Part shown: positions 7,939-15,359 of the stretch, piece by piece
Layout of the letters: the number at the start of each line of letters is the position of its first letter
Position numbering within the stretch: position 1 is the first letter of the stretch
Assembly (NCBI GenBank): GCA_002336405.1
Contig: DDEJ01000096.1
Location: 1-15,460, forward strand
Length of the DNA: 15,460 bases
Direction of reading: 5' to 3'
Origin: Rhodobacteraceae bacterium UBA1957
GTDB taxonomy: Bacteria; Pseudomonadota; Alphaproteobacteria; Rhodobacterales; Rhodobacteraceae
Notes under the pieces: model-generated
The model's database searches: none
Seen by the model: only the letters and a program-made list of their open reading frames with translations
Told to the model about the DNA's origin: nothing
Program-made: the position numbers and the translations under genes

Positions 7939-7956
7939 TGATCACAGGTTTGATCA
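7939..7956 (-). repeat. Repeated TGATCA palindromes at the soxG/sodB junction
   Basis: TGATCA occurs at 7939-7944 and 7951-7956, each preceded by T, so TTGATCA is repeated every 12 bp. Being self-complementary, the copies can pair as a 6-bp stem with a 6-nt loop, right at the soxG stop codon (7954-7956) and upstream of sodB. It could be a regulator site for sodB or a weak 3' structure for the sox transcript. The rest of the 84-bp gap contains TTGACC (minus strand, 7933-7928) but no convincing -10 box at proper spacing. Confidence 0.3.
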
Positions 7957-8520
7957 GAAATACCGAATTTGGGCCGTTTTATCGGCCGCATCGGTCAACA
8001 CACCGTATACATAAGCGGCGACCGAGCGAAAGCAGATGACCTGCAGCGTGGTGTCATCGACCAGCCAAAACGCCCCAGCGACCTGACCGAGGCGGGTCCG
8101 GCACATCACTGCGTCCGACAGGACCTCAGGGCGTAGATCGACGGGGGCTATTTTGGCGAGCACATCCCGCACCCCGTCGCCTTTCAACGCGAAAAGGGCC
8201 CGGGCATCGGACACATTGACCACCAAGCTATGCATCTCGCCCAACCCCGCGGTCAACGCGGCGGCAAGTGCCCCAGCACTTTCATAGGGCACCAACACCA
8301 GCACCTCATCTGGCGACATCCACGCAACCGCATACGCGTCCTTTGTCAAAACCGCACGCATGCCCGGCACACCAAGGCCAAGCGTCGTCTGTAAGGTCTC
8401 TTTTAGGATCGGTGCCGCCAGATCACAGCGCAGCGTGATCATTCCCTGCAAGGGGCTCTCGGACACCGAGACAACACCATCATATTCGATGCCACCAAGG
8501 GCGCTGACCGCATCAGACAT
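7954..8520 (-). CDS. soxG: Sarcosine oxidase gamma subunit
   Basis: A 188-residue protein matching the gamma subunit of heterotetrameric sarcosine oxidase, recognised from its place after soxA and segments such as PLQGMITLRCDL, PDEVLVLVPYE and VNVSDARALFAL. The fold resembles part of the aminomethyltransferase (GcvT) family. In the known structure gamma packs against the alpha subunit and carries no cofactor. I chose ATG 8520 (MSDAVSALGG) because GGGGAG lies at good spacing upstream; an in-frame ATG at 8535 adds five residues deeper in soxA. The start overlaps the end of soxA by 8 nt, so translation is probably coupled. It is the last gene of the sox cluster; no folate-cycle genes such as purU or folD follow, unlike some other sox operons. 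Confidence 0.87.
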   Translation of the reverse strand: MSDAVSALGGIEYDGVVSVSESPLQGMITLRCDLAAPILKETLQTTLGLGVPGMRAVLTKDAYAVAWMSPDEVLVLVPYESAGALAAALTAGLGEMHSLVVNVSDARALFALKGDGVRDVLAKIAPVDLRPEVLSDAVMCRTRLGQVAGAFWLVDDTTLQVICFRSVAAYVYGVLTDAADKTAQIRYF

Positions 8521-11500
8521 TCTGCTTCTCCCCATCCTTATCGAAAAACACCGGATCGACGATCTTTACCTCTGTCACATCGCCGTCCAATCGCGCAAAA
8601 CCGATCACTTCCCCCATGCGATCAGGACCATTCAGCACAAGGCCCATGGCAATCCCACAGTCCAAAGTAGGGGAATGATAGCTCGAGGTCACCCGACCCT
8701 GCACATTACGTTGGCCATTGGCGTTATTGCCCTCGGCCACCGCATAGGCACCATCAGGCAGCACAGACCCATCCGTTGTCTCCAACCCCACCAGTTTCCA
8801 ACGCTTGGGGTCTGTCATATGGGGCCGCTGCTGCGCCCGTTTGCCAAGATAGTCTTCTTTTTTCTTCGAAATTGCCCAGTTCAAACCAAGGTCTTGCGGG
8901 ATGACCGTACCGTCGGTTTCATCACCAATCATGATAAACCCTTTCTCGGCACGCATCACATGCAATGCCTCGGTGCCATAGGGCATCACATTAAACTCTG
9001 CACCTGCCGCCAGAAGCGCATCCCAGAACCCGCGCCCCTGCCCACTTGAAACAGCAATTTCATAGCTCAACTCGCCTGAGAAAGAGATGCGGAAAATCCG
9101 ACAGTCAAACCCAGCAATCTGACCGTCCACCCATTCCATAAAGCCCAGCGCCTCAGCACTGACATCCATGCCGCCAAGCTTTTCAAGTAGCTTGCGAGCA
9201 TTTGGCCCCACAACAGCAATCTGGGCATATTGCTCGGTCAAATTTGCGGTATAAACCTGCCAATCCCACCATTCGGTTTGCAGCCATTCCTCCATGACCG
9301 CGTGGATATGGTCGGCCCCACCGGTGGTAGTGTGACATAAAAACGTCTCTTCATCGATCCGCGCCACAACGCCGTCATCTATCAAAAAGCCGTTTTCGCT
9401 GCACATCAGACCATAGCGGCACTTGCCCGGCTTAAGCGTCGACATCATATTGGTGTACAGCATATCAAGGAACTTGCCCGCGTCAGGGCCTTTCACCAAC
9501 AGCTTGCCCAACGTCGAGGCATCCAGCAACCCAAGCGAGCTTCGCGTTTGGTTGATTTCGCGTGCAACGGCCTCGGTGTGGGTCTCGTCGCCGCGCACAA
9601 AGCAATAGGGCCGCCGCCAGGCGCCCACCGGCTCCATGTAGGCGTTCTGTTCTATATGCCACGCCTGTATCGGGGTCGCGCGCACCGGTTGAAAGATATC
9701 GCCTCGTGCCTGTCCGGCAATCGCACCCATGGAAATCGGCGTATAGGGCGGACGGAAAGTGGTGGTGCCCGTTTGAGGGATCCCGGCGTTCAAGCTGTCG
9801 GACAACACCGCAAGCCCGTTAATGTTGCTCAGTTTGCCCTGATCGGTGGCCATGCCCAAAGTGGTGTAGCGCTTGGCGTGTTCAACACTTTCAAATCCCT
9901 CTTGTGCGGCCAATTGAACATCAGAGACTTTCACATCATTTTGGTAATCCAGCCAAGCCTTGCTGCGCAGCTTAACGCCCGCGCCTTGTGGCATAATCCA
10001 AACCGGTTCAATCGGGGTCGTTGGTAGCTCTGAAATCACCGGGATCTTGGCCGCCTTGGATTTGTACCCACAGCGTTCTGCGGCCACCCTACCCGAGTGC
10101 AACGCATCGGCTATGCACACGTCGAGCGACATTTCACCATTGGCTGATCCCGCAGCAGTGACAAAGGGGCTTCCATCAGCACCGGTCGGCGCTTTGTCCC
10201 CATCCGGTTTGAAAAGGGCCTGCGCCTCATCCCAAAGCAACTTGCCACCACAATGCGACCACAGATGAACAACCGGAGACCAACCACCCGACATCGCCAC
10301 AACGTCACAATTTATACGTTGAAGAACTGCGCCCTCACCCGCCTGTGCGCAGATCGACACTCCGGTCACCCGTTTTCTGCCCTCTACGTTGGCGATCGCC
10401 TTGCCGGTCTCTACGCGCAGGCCCAGTGTCCGGGCCTTATCAGCCAATGCCCCACCGCCACCCGCGCGAGTATCAATGATAGCCGGCACATCAAGACCTG
10501 CATTTTTCATTGTAATTGCAGTGAGATAGGCATCATCGTTATTGGTTATGACAACCGTTCTATCCCCAATCGACACACCCCAATTGTCCACATAATCCCG
10601 CACTGCAGACGCCAACATCACGCCGGGAATATCATTGCCAGCAAACGACAAAGGCCGCTCAATCGCGCCGGTGGCGGTCACAATCTGCTTGGCGCGTATC
10701 CGCCACAACCGGTGACGCGGACCGGGCGCGTCCGGGCAGTGGTCTGTAAGTCTTTCATAGCCCAATACATAACCGTGATCGTAAATCCCCGCCCCCATGG
10801 TGCGGCGGCGCAAGGTCACATTCGGCATCGCTTGCAACTCAGAGAATAATTGATCCACAAGGTTATCCACAGGCGCATTGTTAACGTTTTGGTAACTATT
10901 CAGGCTGCGCCCGCCCCACTGTGCAGTCTGTTCAATGATCAAAACCTTGGCCCCGGTGATACCGGCTTGTTTCGCCGCCAAAAGCCCCGCCAGTCCGCCA
11001 CCGACAACCAACACATCGACAAAGGCATAAAAATGCTCATAGCGGTCCGTGTCCGCCTCGACTGGAGGACGCCCAAGACCCGCCGATTTGCGAATGAACG
11101 GTTCATAGACATGCTTCCAGAACGCCTGCGGATACATGAACATTTTATAATAAAAACCCGCCGGCAAGAACCGCGACAAATGCGTGTTGATCGCACCTAT
11201 ATCAAACTCGAGACTGGGCCAGTGGTTCTGACTGCTGGCGGTCAACCCGTCGAACACTTCAGTTGTTGTGACCCGCTGATTGGGCTCGAACCGGCCCACC
11301 TCACCCAGATGTACCAGACCGTTCGGCTCTTCTGCCCCCGAGGCGACTATGCCACGCGGCCGGTGGTATTTAAACGACCGTCCAACCAGCATCTGATCAT
11401 TGGCCAAAAGCGCAGAGGCCAGCGTATCGCCCTCATAGCCATCCATGTGGGTACCGTTAAAGGTGAACTTCAGGCGCTTGGTACGGTCAATCAGGCGGCC

Positions 11501-11524
11501 ACCGGTGGCAAGACGTGTGCTCAT
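8513..11524 (-). CDS. soxA: Sarcosine oxidase alpha subunit
   Basis: A 1003-residue alpha subunit, full length for the family. Residues about 18-100 form a ferredoxin-like domain (YEGDTLASALLAN, FKYHRPRG) with no cysteine, so no iron-sulfur cluster, as expected. A nucleotide-binding Rossmann domain has VLVVGGGLAGLLAAKQ (GxGxxG at 175-180) and TATGAIERPLSFAG further on; this region binds NAD+ in characterised enzymes. From about 655 the protein is GcvT-like (LGLLDASTLGKLLVKGPDAG, EKGFIMIGDETDGT), the folate domain that captures the methyl carbon as 5,10-methylenetetrahydrofolate. ATG 11524 is preferred: its ATGA overlaps the soxD stop and GGAGAG lies just upstream, while upstream in-frame starts only extend into soxD. 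Confidence 0.95.
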   Translation of the reverse strand: MSTRLATGGRLIDRTKRLKFTFNGTHMDGYEGDTLASALLANDQMLVGRSFKYHRPRGIVASGAEEPNGLVHLGEVGRFEPNQRVTTTEVFDGLTASSQNHWPSLEFDIGAINTHLSRFLPAGFYYKMFMYPQAFWKHVYEPFIRKSAGLGRPPVEADTDRYEHFYAFVDVLVVGGGLAGLLAAKQAGITGAKVLIIEQTAQWGGRSLNSYQNVNNAPVDNLVDQLFSELQAMPNVTLRRRTMGAGIYDHGYVLGYERLTDHCPDAPGPRHRLWRIRAKQIVTATGAIERPLSFAGNDIPGVMLASAVRDYVDNWGVSIGDRTVVITNNDDAYLTAITMKNAGLDVPAIIDTRAGGGGALADKARTLGLRVETGKAIANVEGRKRVTGVSICAQAGEGAVLQRINCDVVAMSGGWSPVVHLWSHCGGKLLWDEAQALFKPDGDKAPTGADGSPFVTAAGSANGEMSLDVCIADALHSGRVAAERCGYKSKAAKIPVISELPTTPIEPVWIMPQGAGVKLRSKAWLDYQNDVKVSDVQLAAQEGFESVEHAKRYTTLGMATDQGKLSNINGLAVLSDSLNAGIPQTGTTTFRPPYTPISMGAIAGQARGDIFQPVRATPIQAWHIEQNAYMEPVGAWRRPYCFVRGDETHTEAVAREINQTRSSLGLLDASTLGKLLVKGPDAGKFLDMLYTNMMSTLKPGKCRYGLMCSENGFLIDDGVVARIDEETFLCHTTTGGADHIHAVMEEWLQTEWWDWQVYTANLTEQYAQIAVVGPNARKLLEKLGGMDVSAEALGFMEWVDGQIAGFDCRIFRISFSGELSYEIAVSSGQGRGFWDALLAAGAEFNVMPYGTEALHVMRAEKGFIMIGDETDGTVIPQDLGLNWAISKKKEDYLGKRAQQRPHMTDPKRWKLVGLETTDGSVLPDGAYAVAEGNNANGQRNVQGRVTSSYHSPTLDCGIAMGLVLNGPDRMGEVIGFARLDGDVTEVKIVDPVFFDKDGEKQNV

Positions 11525-11850
11525 GAAAAATCTCTCCATCCCCAACCCGGCCGTTTGGCCGAAATTGCATCGGTCAGGGCTTTGGGCGGGGTCAGGCTCT
11601 GCGCGGGATACGTGCCAAACACCTCGAGTGTGACAGTGCAGCGGGCCGCATGAAACCACTTGCCGCAGCCATAGACGTGACGCCAGCGCTCGAAGTGCAC
11701 GCCCTTGGGGTTTTCGCGCTGGAACAGATAGCTCTCAAAATCATCATCTGACGCACCCGGACCATGGCGCGTCAAATGCGCCTCACCACCCGGTGACAGT
11801 TCGGTCTCATCAGCGTGTACGCCGCAATAGGGACATTCAAGGATCAGCAT
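11521..11850 (-). CDS. soxD: Sarcosine oxidase delta subunit
   Basis: A 109-residue small subunit. It starts MLILECPYCGVHADETEL, and a later YGCGKWFHAARC completes a zinc site: Cys6, Cys9, His58 and Cys62, matching the Cys/Cys/His/Cys set of the crystallised bacterial enzyme. In that structure delta has a structural zinc and contacts alpha. GGAG lies upstream of ATG 11850 at good spacing. The start codon is embedded in the end of a 42-codon ORF that fills the soxB-soxD gap, and its stop overlaps soxA as ATGA, so the string appears translationally coupled. Confidence 0.93.
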   Translation of the reverse strand: MLILECPYCGVHADETELSPGGEAHLTRHGPGASDDDFESYLFQRENPKGVHFERWRHVYGCGKWFHAARCTVTLEVFGTYPAQSLTPPKALTDAISAKRPGWGWRDFS

Positions 11851-11972
11851 ATCTCATGCTCCTGCACGGATTTATACGTCTTGCGCCGCGTGATTGACGC
11901 GGCAGGCGGATTTTTGATGGCCGCGACCAAAGGCAAACGACAGCCGCAACAAATAGCATGGGAATAGATCAT
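11844..11972 (-). CDS. Small 42-residue ORF between soxB and soxD, Cys-Cys-Gly-Cys motif
   Basis: A short ORF that exactly fills the gap. ATG (11972-11970) lies one base after the soxB TGA, and TGA (11846-11844) lies seven bases inside soxD. The product begins MIYSHAICCGCRLPLVAAIK and is basic in its second half (RRKTYK). No transmembrane segment or signal is clear. An AGGGGTGG stretch ends 9 nt before the ATG and could serve as a ribosome-binding site. Hand-counted G+C by codon position is about 45/50/62 percent, mildly favouring coding in this frame. I do not recognise a family. The Cys motif might bind metal, or the ORF may be a leader that couples soxB to soxD translation. It could also be chance, since the ORF is short. 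Confidence 0.4.
   Translation of the reverse strand: MIYSHAICCGCRLPLVAAIKNPPAASITRRKTYKSVQEHEIC
11885..11903 (-). other. GC-rich stem-loop between soxB and soxD
   Basis: GCCGCGT (11885-11891) and ACGCGGC (11897-11903) form a perfect 7-bp stem with a 5-nt loop. On the sox transcript it lies about 70 nt after the soxB stop and 35 nt before the soxD start, inside the small ORF. No T-run follows on the minus strand, so it is not an intrinsic terminator for the operon. It could set relative expression of soxB and soxDAG by protecting a 3' end or slowing ribosomes. On the plus strand a T5 run follows 7 nt later, but no plus-strand gene needs it. Confidence 0.5.
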
Positions 11973-11973
11973 C

Positions 11974-13221
11974 TCAATGGGCCACCCCTGCTGCCACGCT
12001 TTCATCGATAAACTGACCCTCACGAAACCGCGTCATACGGAAATCAGCGGCCAGCGGGCCCGGTTCGCCCTTGGAAATCATTTCTGCGGTGGCCCAACCA
12101 GATCCAGGGATCGCCTTAAAGCCGCCTGTGCCCCAGCCACAATTGATAAACGTATTACCCAGCGGGGTTTTTGAAATAATTGGTGATCGATCACCGGTCA
12201 TATCGACGATGCCGCCCCATTGGCGCAGCATTTTGAGGCGCGAAATCATCGGAAAGGTCTCGACCAGCGCCCGCACGGTTTCCTCAATATGGTGGAAAGA
12301 TCCACGCTGGGTGTAATTGTTATATCCATCGGCACCGCCGCCAATCACCATTTCGCCTTTGTCAGACTGGCTCATATAACCATGCACGGTATTGGCCATC
12401 ACCACCACATCCATACAAGGTTTCACTGGCTCGGACACAAGCGCCTGCAGCGCCACCGATTCCACCGGCAAACGGAACCCGGCCATGTCGGCGACAACCC
12501 CAGAATGTCCCGCCACAACGATGCCCAGTTTGTCGCAGTCAATTGCGCCCTTCGTCGTCTCGACGCCGGTCACCTTGCCGCCAGATTGACGCACCCCGGT
12601 CACTTCGCATTGCTGGATGATATCCATCCCCATATCCGAACAGGCCCGCGCATAGCCCCAAGCCACAGCATCATGGCGCGCGGTGCCACCGCGCGGTTGC
12701 CACAGCGCCCCCAACACGGGATAGCGCGGCCCGTCGATATTAATAATCGGGCACAGATCTTTGACGCGTTGTGGGTTGATAAATTCAGTGACCACCCCCT
12801 GCAGCGCATTGGCATGCGCGGTGCGTTCATAGCCGCGTATCTCGTGCTGGGTTTGGGCCAACATCATCACACCGCGCGGACTAAACATCACATTGTAATT
12901 AAGATCCTGCGACATGGTTTCATACAGGCTGCGGGCTTTTTCATAAATCGCGGCAGAGGGATCTTGCAGATAATTCGAGCGGATGATTGTGGTGTTACGC
13001 CCAGTATTGCCACCACCCAGCCACCCTTTTTCAAGCACTGCCACATTGGTGATGCCAAAGTTCTTTCCCAGATAATAAGCGGTGGCCAAACCGTGGCCGC
13101 CGGCCCCGATGATGATCACATCATAGCGCGCCTTCGGCGATGGTGCCCGCCATGCACGCCCCCACCCTCGGTGATAGCGCGCGGCCTCGCGGGCAACTGC
13201 AAAAACTGAATAACGTTTCAT
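11974..13221 (-). CDS. soxB: Sarcosine oxidase beta subunit
   Basis: A 415-residue FAD-dependent oxidoreductase of the DAO family and the catalytic subunit: it oxidises sarcosine (N-methylglycine) to glycine plus a methylene unit, passing electrons to O2 to give H2O2. The N-terminal FAD site is DVIIIGAGGHGLATAYYL (about 34-51), followed by LEKGWLGGGNTGRNTTI. His183 in GGTARHDAVAWGY aligns with the histidine that carries covalent FMN in characterised enzymes. The C-terminal part has QWGGIVDMTGDRSPIIS and NCGWGTGGFKAIPGSGWA. ATG 13221 (MKRYSVFAVAREA) fits the usual family start; ATG 13230 adds three residues and ATG-like starts further up run into the promoter. Ribosome-binding sites are weak for all. 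First gene of the sox cluster, divergent from ccmI. Confidence 0.94.
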   Translation of the reverse strand: MKRYSVFAVAREAARYHRGWGRAWRAPSPKARYDVIIIGAGGHGLATAYYLGKNFGITNVAVLEKGWLGGGNTGRNTTIIRSNYLQDPSAAIYEKARSLYETMSQDLNYNVMFSPRGVMMLAQTQHEIRGYERTAHANALQGVVTEFINPQRVKDLCPIINIDGPRYPVLGALWQPRGGTARHDAVAWGYARACSDMGMDIIQQCEVTGVRQSGGKVTGVETTKGAIDCDKLGIVVAGHSGVVADMAGFRLPVESVALQALVSEPVKPCMDVVVMANTVHGYMSQSDKGEMVIGGGADGYNNYTQRGSFHHIEETVRALVETFPMISRLKMLRQWGGIVDMTGDRSPIISKTPLGNTFINCGWGTGGFKAIPGSGWATAEMISKGEPGPLAADFRMTRFREGQFIDESVAAGVAH

Positions 13222-13272
13222 AGGCGACATTTCCGAATAGGTGAGTTCCAAACACAACAAACTGCAAAGTCT

Positions 13273-13322
13273 CAATGGACTTTTTATGTCTGTACCCCGC
13301 AATTAACAACGCCGCAATGGAC
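13273..13322. repeat. Direct repeat CAATGGAC flanking the sox promoter candidate
   Basis: CAATGGAC occurs at 13273-13280 and 13315-13322, start to start 42 bp, or about four helical turns. One copy touches the downstream edge of the candidate -10 box, covering the predicted start site. The other lies just upstream of the candidate -35 box. Close by are an 8-bp palindrome GCAATTGC (13324-13331) and another CCGCAATT (13298-13305). These could be operator half-sites of a sox regulator. Confidence 0.35.
13281..13309 (-). promoter_or_regulatory. Candidate sox operon promoter
   Basis: On the minus strand TTGTTA (13309-13304) and TAAAAA (13286-13281) are 17 bp apart, each with four of six consensus matches, about 60 nt before the soxB start. 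Confidence is limited because of the weak hexamers. Two copies of an 8-bp repeat sit directly on either side of it. Confidence 0.33.
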
Positions 13323-13414
13323 AGCAATTGCGACATGGTGCATCAATTTAATCTTTCCACTATGTCTAGGAACAAAAGTTGACTATGCCGTCCCAAGCAA
13401 ATTGAAAGTGATCT

Positions 13415-14641
13415 ATGGAATTCTGGTTTCTCATCTCGGTGCTTATCCTGATGGTCATTGCACTGCTCGCTCGCGTGGTTTTGCGCGACGCGGCGCGGCT
13501 GCGTCCTTGGGGTCGCTATGATCTGGACGTGTACCGCGACCACCTTGATGAGGTCGAGCGCGATCTGGAGAGAGCGATTATCAGCGCCGAAGAGGCCGGC
13601 CTGCTGCGCACAGAAGTATCGCGCCGTATTCTGTCTGCAGACAGCGCAGCGAAAGAACAAACCAACGACGGCCAAACCGGACCAATAGGGCCGGTACTGG
13701 TGTTAGCTGCTATCGGGATCGCCGCAGCCTTGCTGATCTATATGCAACAAGGGGCACCGGGATATGCCGATCTTTCCCTGAGCGACCGCATTCAGGCCGC
13801 AGAGGAGCTGCGCCAAAACCGACCGTCACAAAGCAACGCAGAGCGCCTCACATCCCCCGATCCGACGGCCGCACCCTCAGACGAATTTCTGGCGCTGATG
13901 CAGAAACTGCGCAGCGCCGTGGCCCAGCACCCAGACGATCTGCGCGGACAAACACTTTTGGCCCGCAACGAGGCGGCCTTGGGTAATTTCATCGCCGCCT
14001 ACACCGCACAAGCCCAGGTGATCTTTTTAAAACAAGGCAGCGCGCAAGTGGCAGATTATGCGCTTTATGCCGACATGTTGGTCCATGCTGCAGGCGGCTA
14101 TGTCTCCCCTATTGCGGAAACGGCCTTAACCGCCACATTGGAACGCAACCCCGCGCATCAAAAAGCCCGCTATTACATGGGGCTGATGTATGCCCAGACC
14201 GGACGGCCTGATTTTGCCTTTCGCCTCTGGCAGGATCTGCTGCAGCAAGGTGTAGAGGACCCAAGCCTGACACCTTTGATCAATGCTCAAATCGAGGCAG
14301 CCGCCTTTCATGCCGGGGTGGCATACACCCGACCCGAACTCGCCGGTGGCGCGGAGACCAACAGTGGGCCCAGCGCTGATGACCTCAAGGCCGCAGACGC
14401 CATGACGCCCGAAGACCGCGCGGCAATGATCGCCGGCATGGTGGCACAGCTCAGCCAACGGTTGGCCAGTGAGGGCGGCCCTGCAACGGATTGGGCACGG
14501 CTCATTGACGCCTATGGTGTCTTGGACAATCCCGATCCTGCGGCGCAAATTTGGCTTGAGGCGCAGCAGGTTTTCGCTGGCAATCCGGATGCTTTACGCG
14601 TTATCTTGGCCAGCGCGCGCCGCGCAGGGGTCGCCCAATGA
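13415..14641 (+). CDS. ccmI: c-type cytochrome biogenesis protein CcmI
   Basis: A 408-residue inner-membrane protein of the CcmI family, which holds apocytochrome c for haem attachment by the Ccm system. It has an N-terminal membrane segment (about 4-19), then a cytoplasmic loop with the family signature VYRDHLDEVERDLERAIISAEEA read in two parts (39-61) and RTEVSRRIL. A second membrane segment lies at about 91-110. The periplasmic C-terminal part contains TPR-like helices (about 160-280; LLARNEAALGNFIAAYTAQ, YYMGLMYAQTGRPDFAF). The length is normal for alphaproteobacterial CcmI. The start ATG 13415 is preceded only by a weak GAAAGTG. No other ccm genes are in the window. The stop overlaps ruvX as ATGA. 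Confidence 0.9.
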   Translation: MEFWFLISVLILMVIALLARVVLRDAARLRPWGRYDLDVYRDHLDEVERDLERAIISAEEAGLLRTEVSRRILSADSAAKEQTNDGQTGPIGPVLVLAAIGIAAALLIYMQQGAPGYADLSLSDRIQAAEELRQNRPSQSNAERLTSPDPTAAPSDEFLALMQKLRSAVAQHPDDLRGQTLLARNEAALGNFIAAYTAQAQVIFLKQGSAQVADYALYADMLVHAAGGYVSPIAETALTATLERNPAHQKARYYMGLMYAQTGRPDFAFRLWQDLLQQGVEDPSLTPLINAQIEAAAFHAGVAYTRPELAGGAETNSGPSADDLKAADAMTPEDRAAMIAGMVAQLSQRLASEGGPATDWARLIDAYGVLDNPDPAAQIWLEAQQVFAGNPDALRVILASARRAGVAQ

Positions 14642-15129
14642 TCTATGACGACATCACCGAGTTTGCCGCCGCACTGCCTGCGATGCGGGCGCTAATCGGC
14701 TTGGATCTGGGCGAGAAAACCATCGGTGTCGCTGTGAGCGACCAGATGCTGTCAGTTGCCTCGCCACTTCAAACCGTGCGGCGCAAGAAATTTGGCCTTG
14801 ATGCCACCCAAGTGATCGCAATTATTGAACAGCGCCAGATCGGCGGTCTGGTGCTGGGTCTGCCGCGCAACATGGATGGCTCCGAGGGGCCGCGGTGCCA
14901 ATCAACCCGTGCCTTTGCGCGCAATTTTATCCAACTGCACGCGTTGCCGATCAGCTTTTGGGACGAGCGTCTTTCAACCGTGGCGGCCGAACGGGCGCTA
15001 TTAGAGGCGGATACGAGCCGAAGGCGTCGCGCGCAGGTGATCGACCATGTGGCAGCGGCGTATATATTGCAAGGCGCGCTGGACCGTTTACAGCACATCA
15101 AGGCAACCGAACACAGGCAGAGCACATGA
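14638..15129 (+). CDS. ruvX: RuvX/YqgF-family putative pre-16S rRNA nuclease
   Basis: A 163-residue cytosolic RNase H-fold nuclease. E. coli YqgF processes the 5' end of pre-16S rRNA, and the family was also named as a putative Holliday junction resolvase. Motifs are in order: GLDLGEKTIGVAVSD with Asp23, LVLGLPRNMDGSEGPR, FWDERLSTVAAERAL with Asp109/Glu110, and IDHVAAAYILQGALD with Asp136, giving the expected acidic active site. The start ATG 14638 overlaps the ccmI stop as ATGA and follows AGGGG at good spacing. The stop overlaps the DUF1289 gene the same way. Confidence 0.93.
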   Translation: MIYDDITEFAAALPAMRALIGLDLGEKTIGVAVSDQMLSVASPLQTVRRKKFGLDATQVIAIIEQRQIGGLVLGLPRNMDGSEGPRCQSTRAFARNFIQLHALPISFWDERLSTVAAERALLEADTSRRRRAQVIDHVAAAYILQGALDRLQHIKATEHRQST

Positions 15130-15359
15130 GCGATGACGTATGGGCGCGGCAGGAAATACAATCCCCCTGCATCAAGGTTTGTGTCATTCACCCCACAGAG
15201 CGGCTGTGCACCGGCTGTCTGCGCAGTCTTGAGGAAATTGGCCAGTGGTCGCAGATGACAGCCGAGGACCGCAACCGCGTCATGGGCGAATTGCCCGCGC
15301 GCAGCGGTCGGCTGAAAAAACGGCGCGGCGGCCGCGCAGCGCGAGTGGCAGGTGCCTAG
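15126..15359 (+). CDS. DUF1289 four-cysteine small protein
   Basis: A 77-residue protein of the DUF1289 family. Four cysteines, Cys15, Cys19, Cys28 and Cys31 in SPCIKVCVI and LCTGCLRS, make a C-x3-C-x8-C-x2-C pattern likely to bind zinc or an iron-sulfur centre; this is inference, as the family's function is not established. The Trp-x-x-Met/Leu segment GQWSQMTAEDRNRVM is also typical. The C-terminus is very basic (KKRRGGRAAR). The start ATG 15126 overlaps the ruvX stop as ATGA. It completes a coupled ccmI-ruvX-DUF1289 series. Confidence 0.88.
   Translation: MSDDVWARQEIQSPCIKVCVIHPTERLCTGCLRSLEEIGQWSQMTAEDRNRVMGELPARSGRLKKRRGGRAARVAGA

Noticed and set aside
8360..9049. Plus-strand open frame of 229 codons antisense to soxG and soxA
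   Set aside because: It is a shadow of two well-supported genes, with no family match that I can recognise.
10850..11653. Plus-strand open frame of 267 codons antisense to soxA and soxD
   Set aside because: No domain or ribosome-binding site is seen; the composition is that of a mirrored coding strand.
12220..13209. Plus-strand open frame of 329 codons antisense to soxB
   Set aside because: The product is His/Arg-rich without a recognisable domain, and the opposite strand encodes a complete SoxB with its FAD and flavin-linkage motifs.
13379..13407. TTGACT at 13379 as a -35 box for ccmI
   Set aside because: The -10 position at 17-bp spacing reads TTGAAA and would place the transcript start almost on the ccmI ATG, so no promoter is called.
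15323..15337. GC hairpin GCGCGG-CGG-CCGCGC as a terminator for the ruvX/DUF1289 array
   Set aside because: It lies within the DUF1289 coding region in Arg/Gly/Ala codons and has no following T-run.
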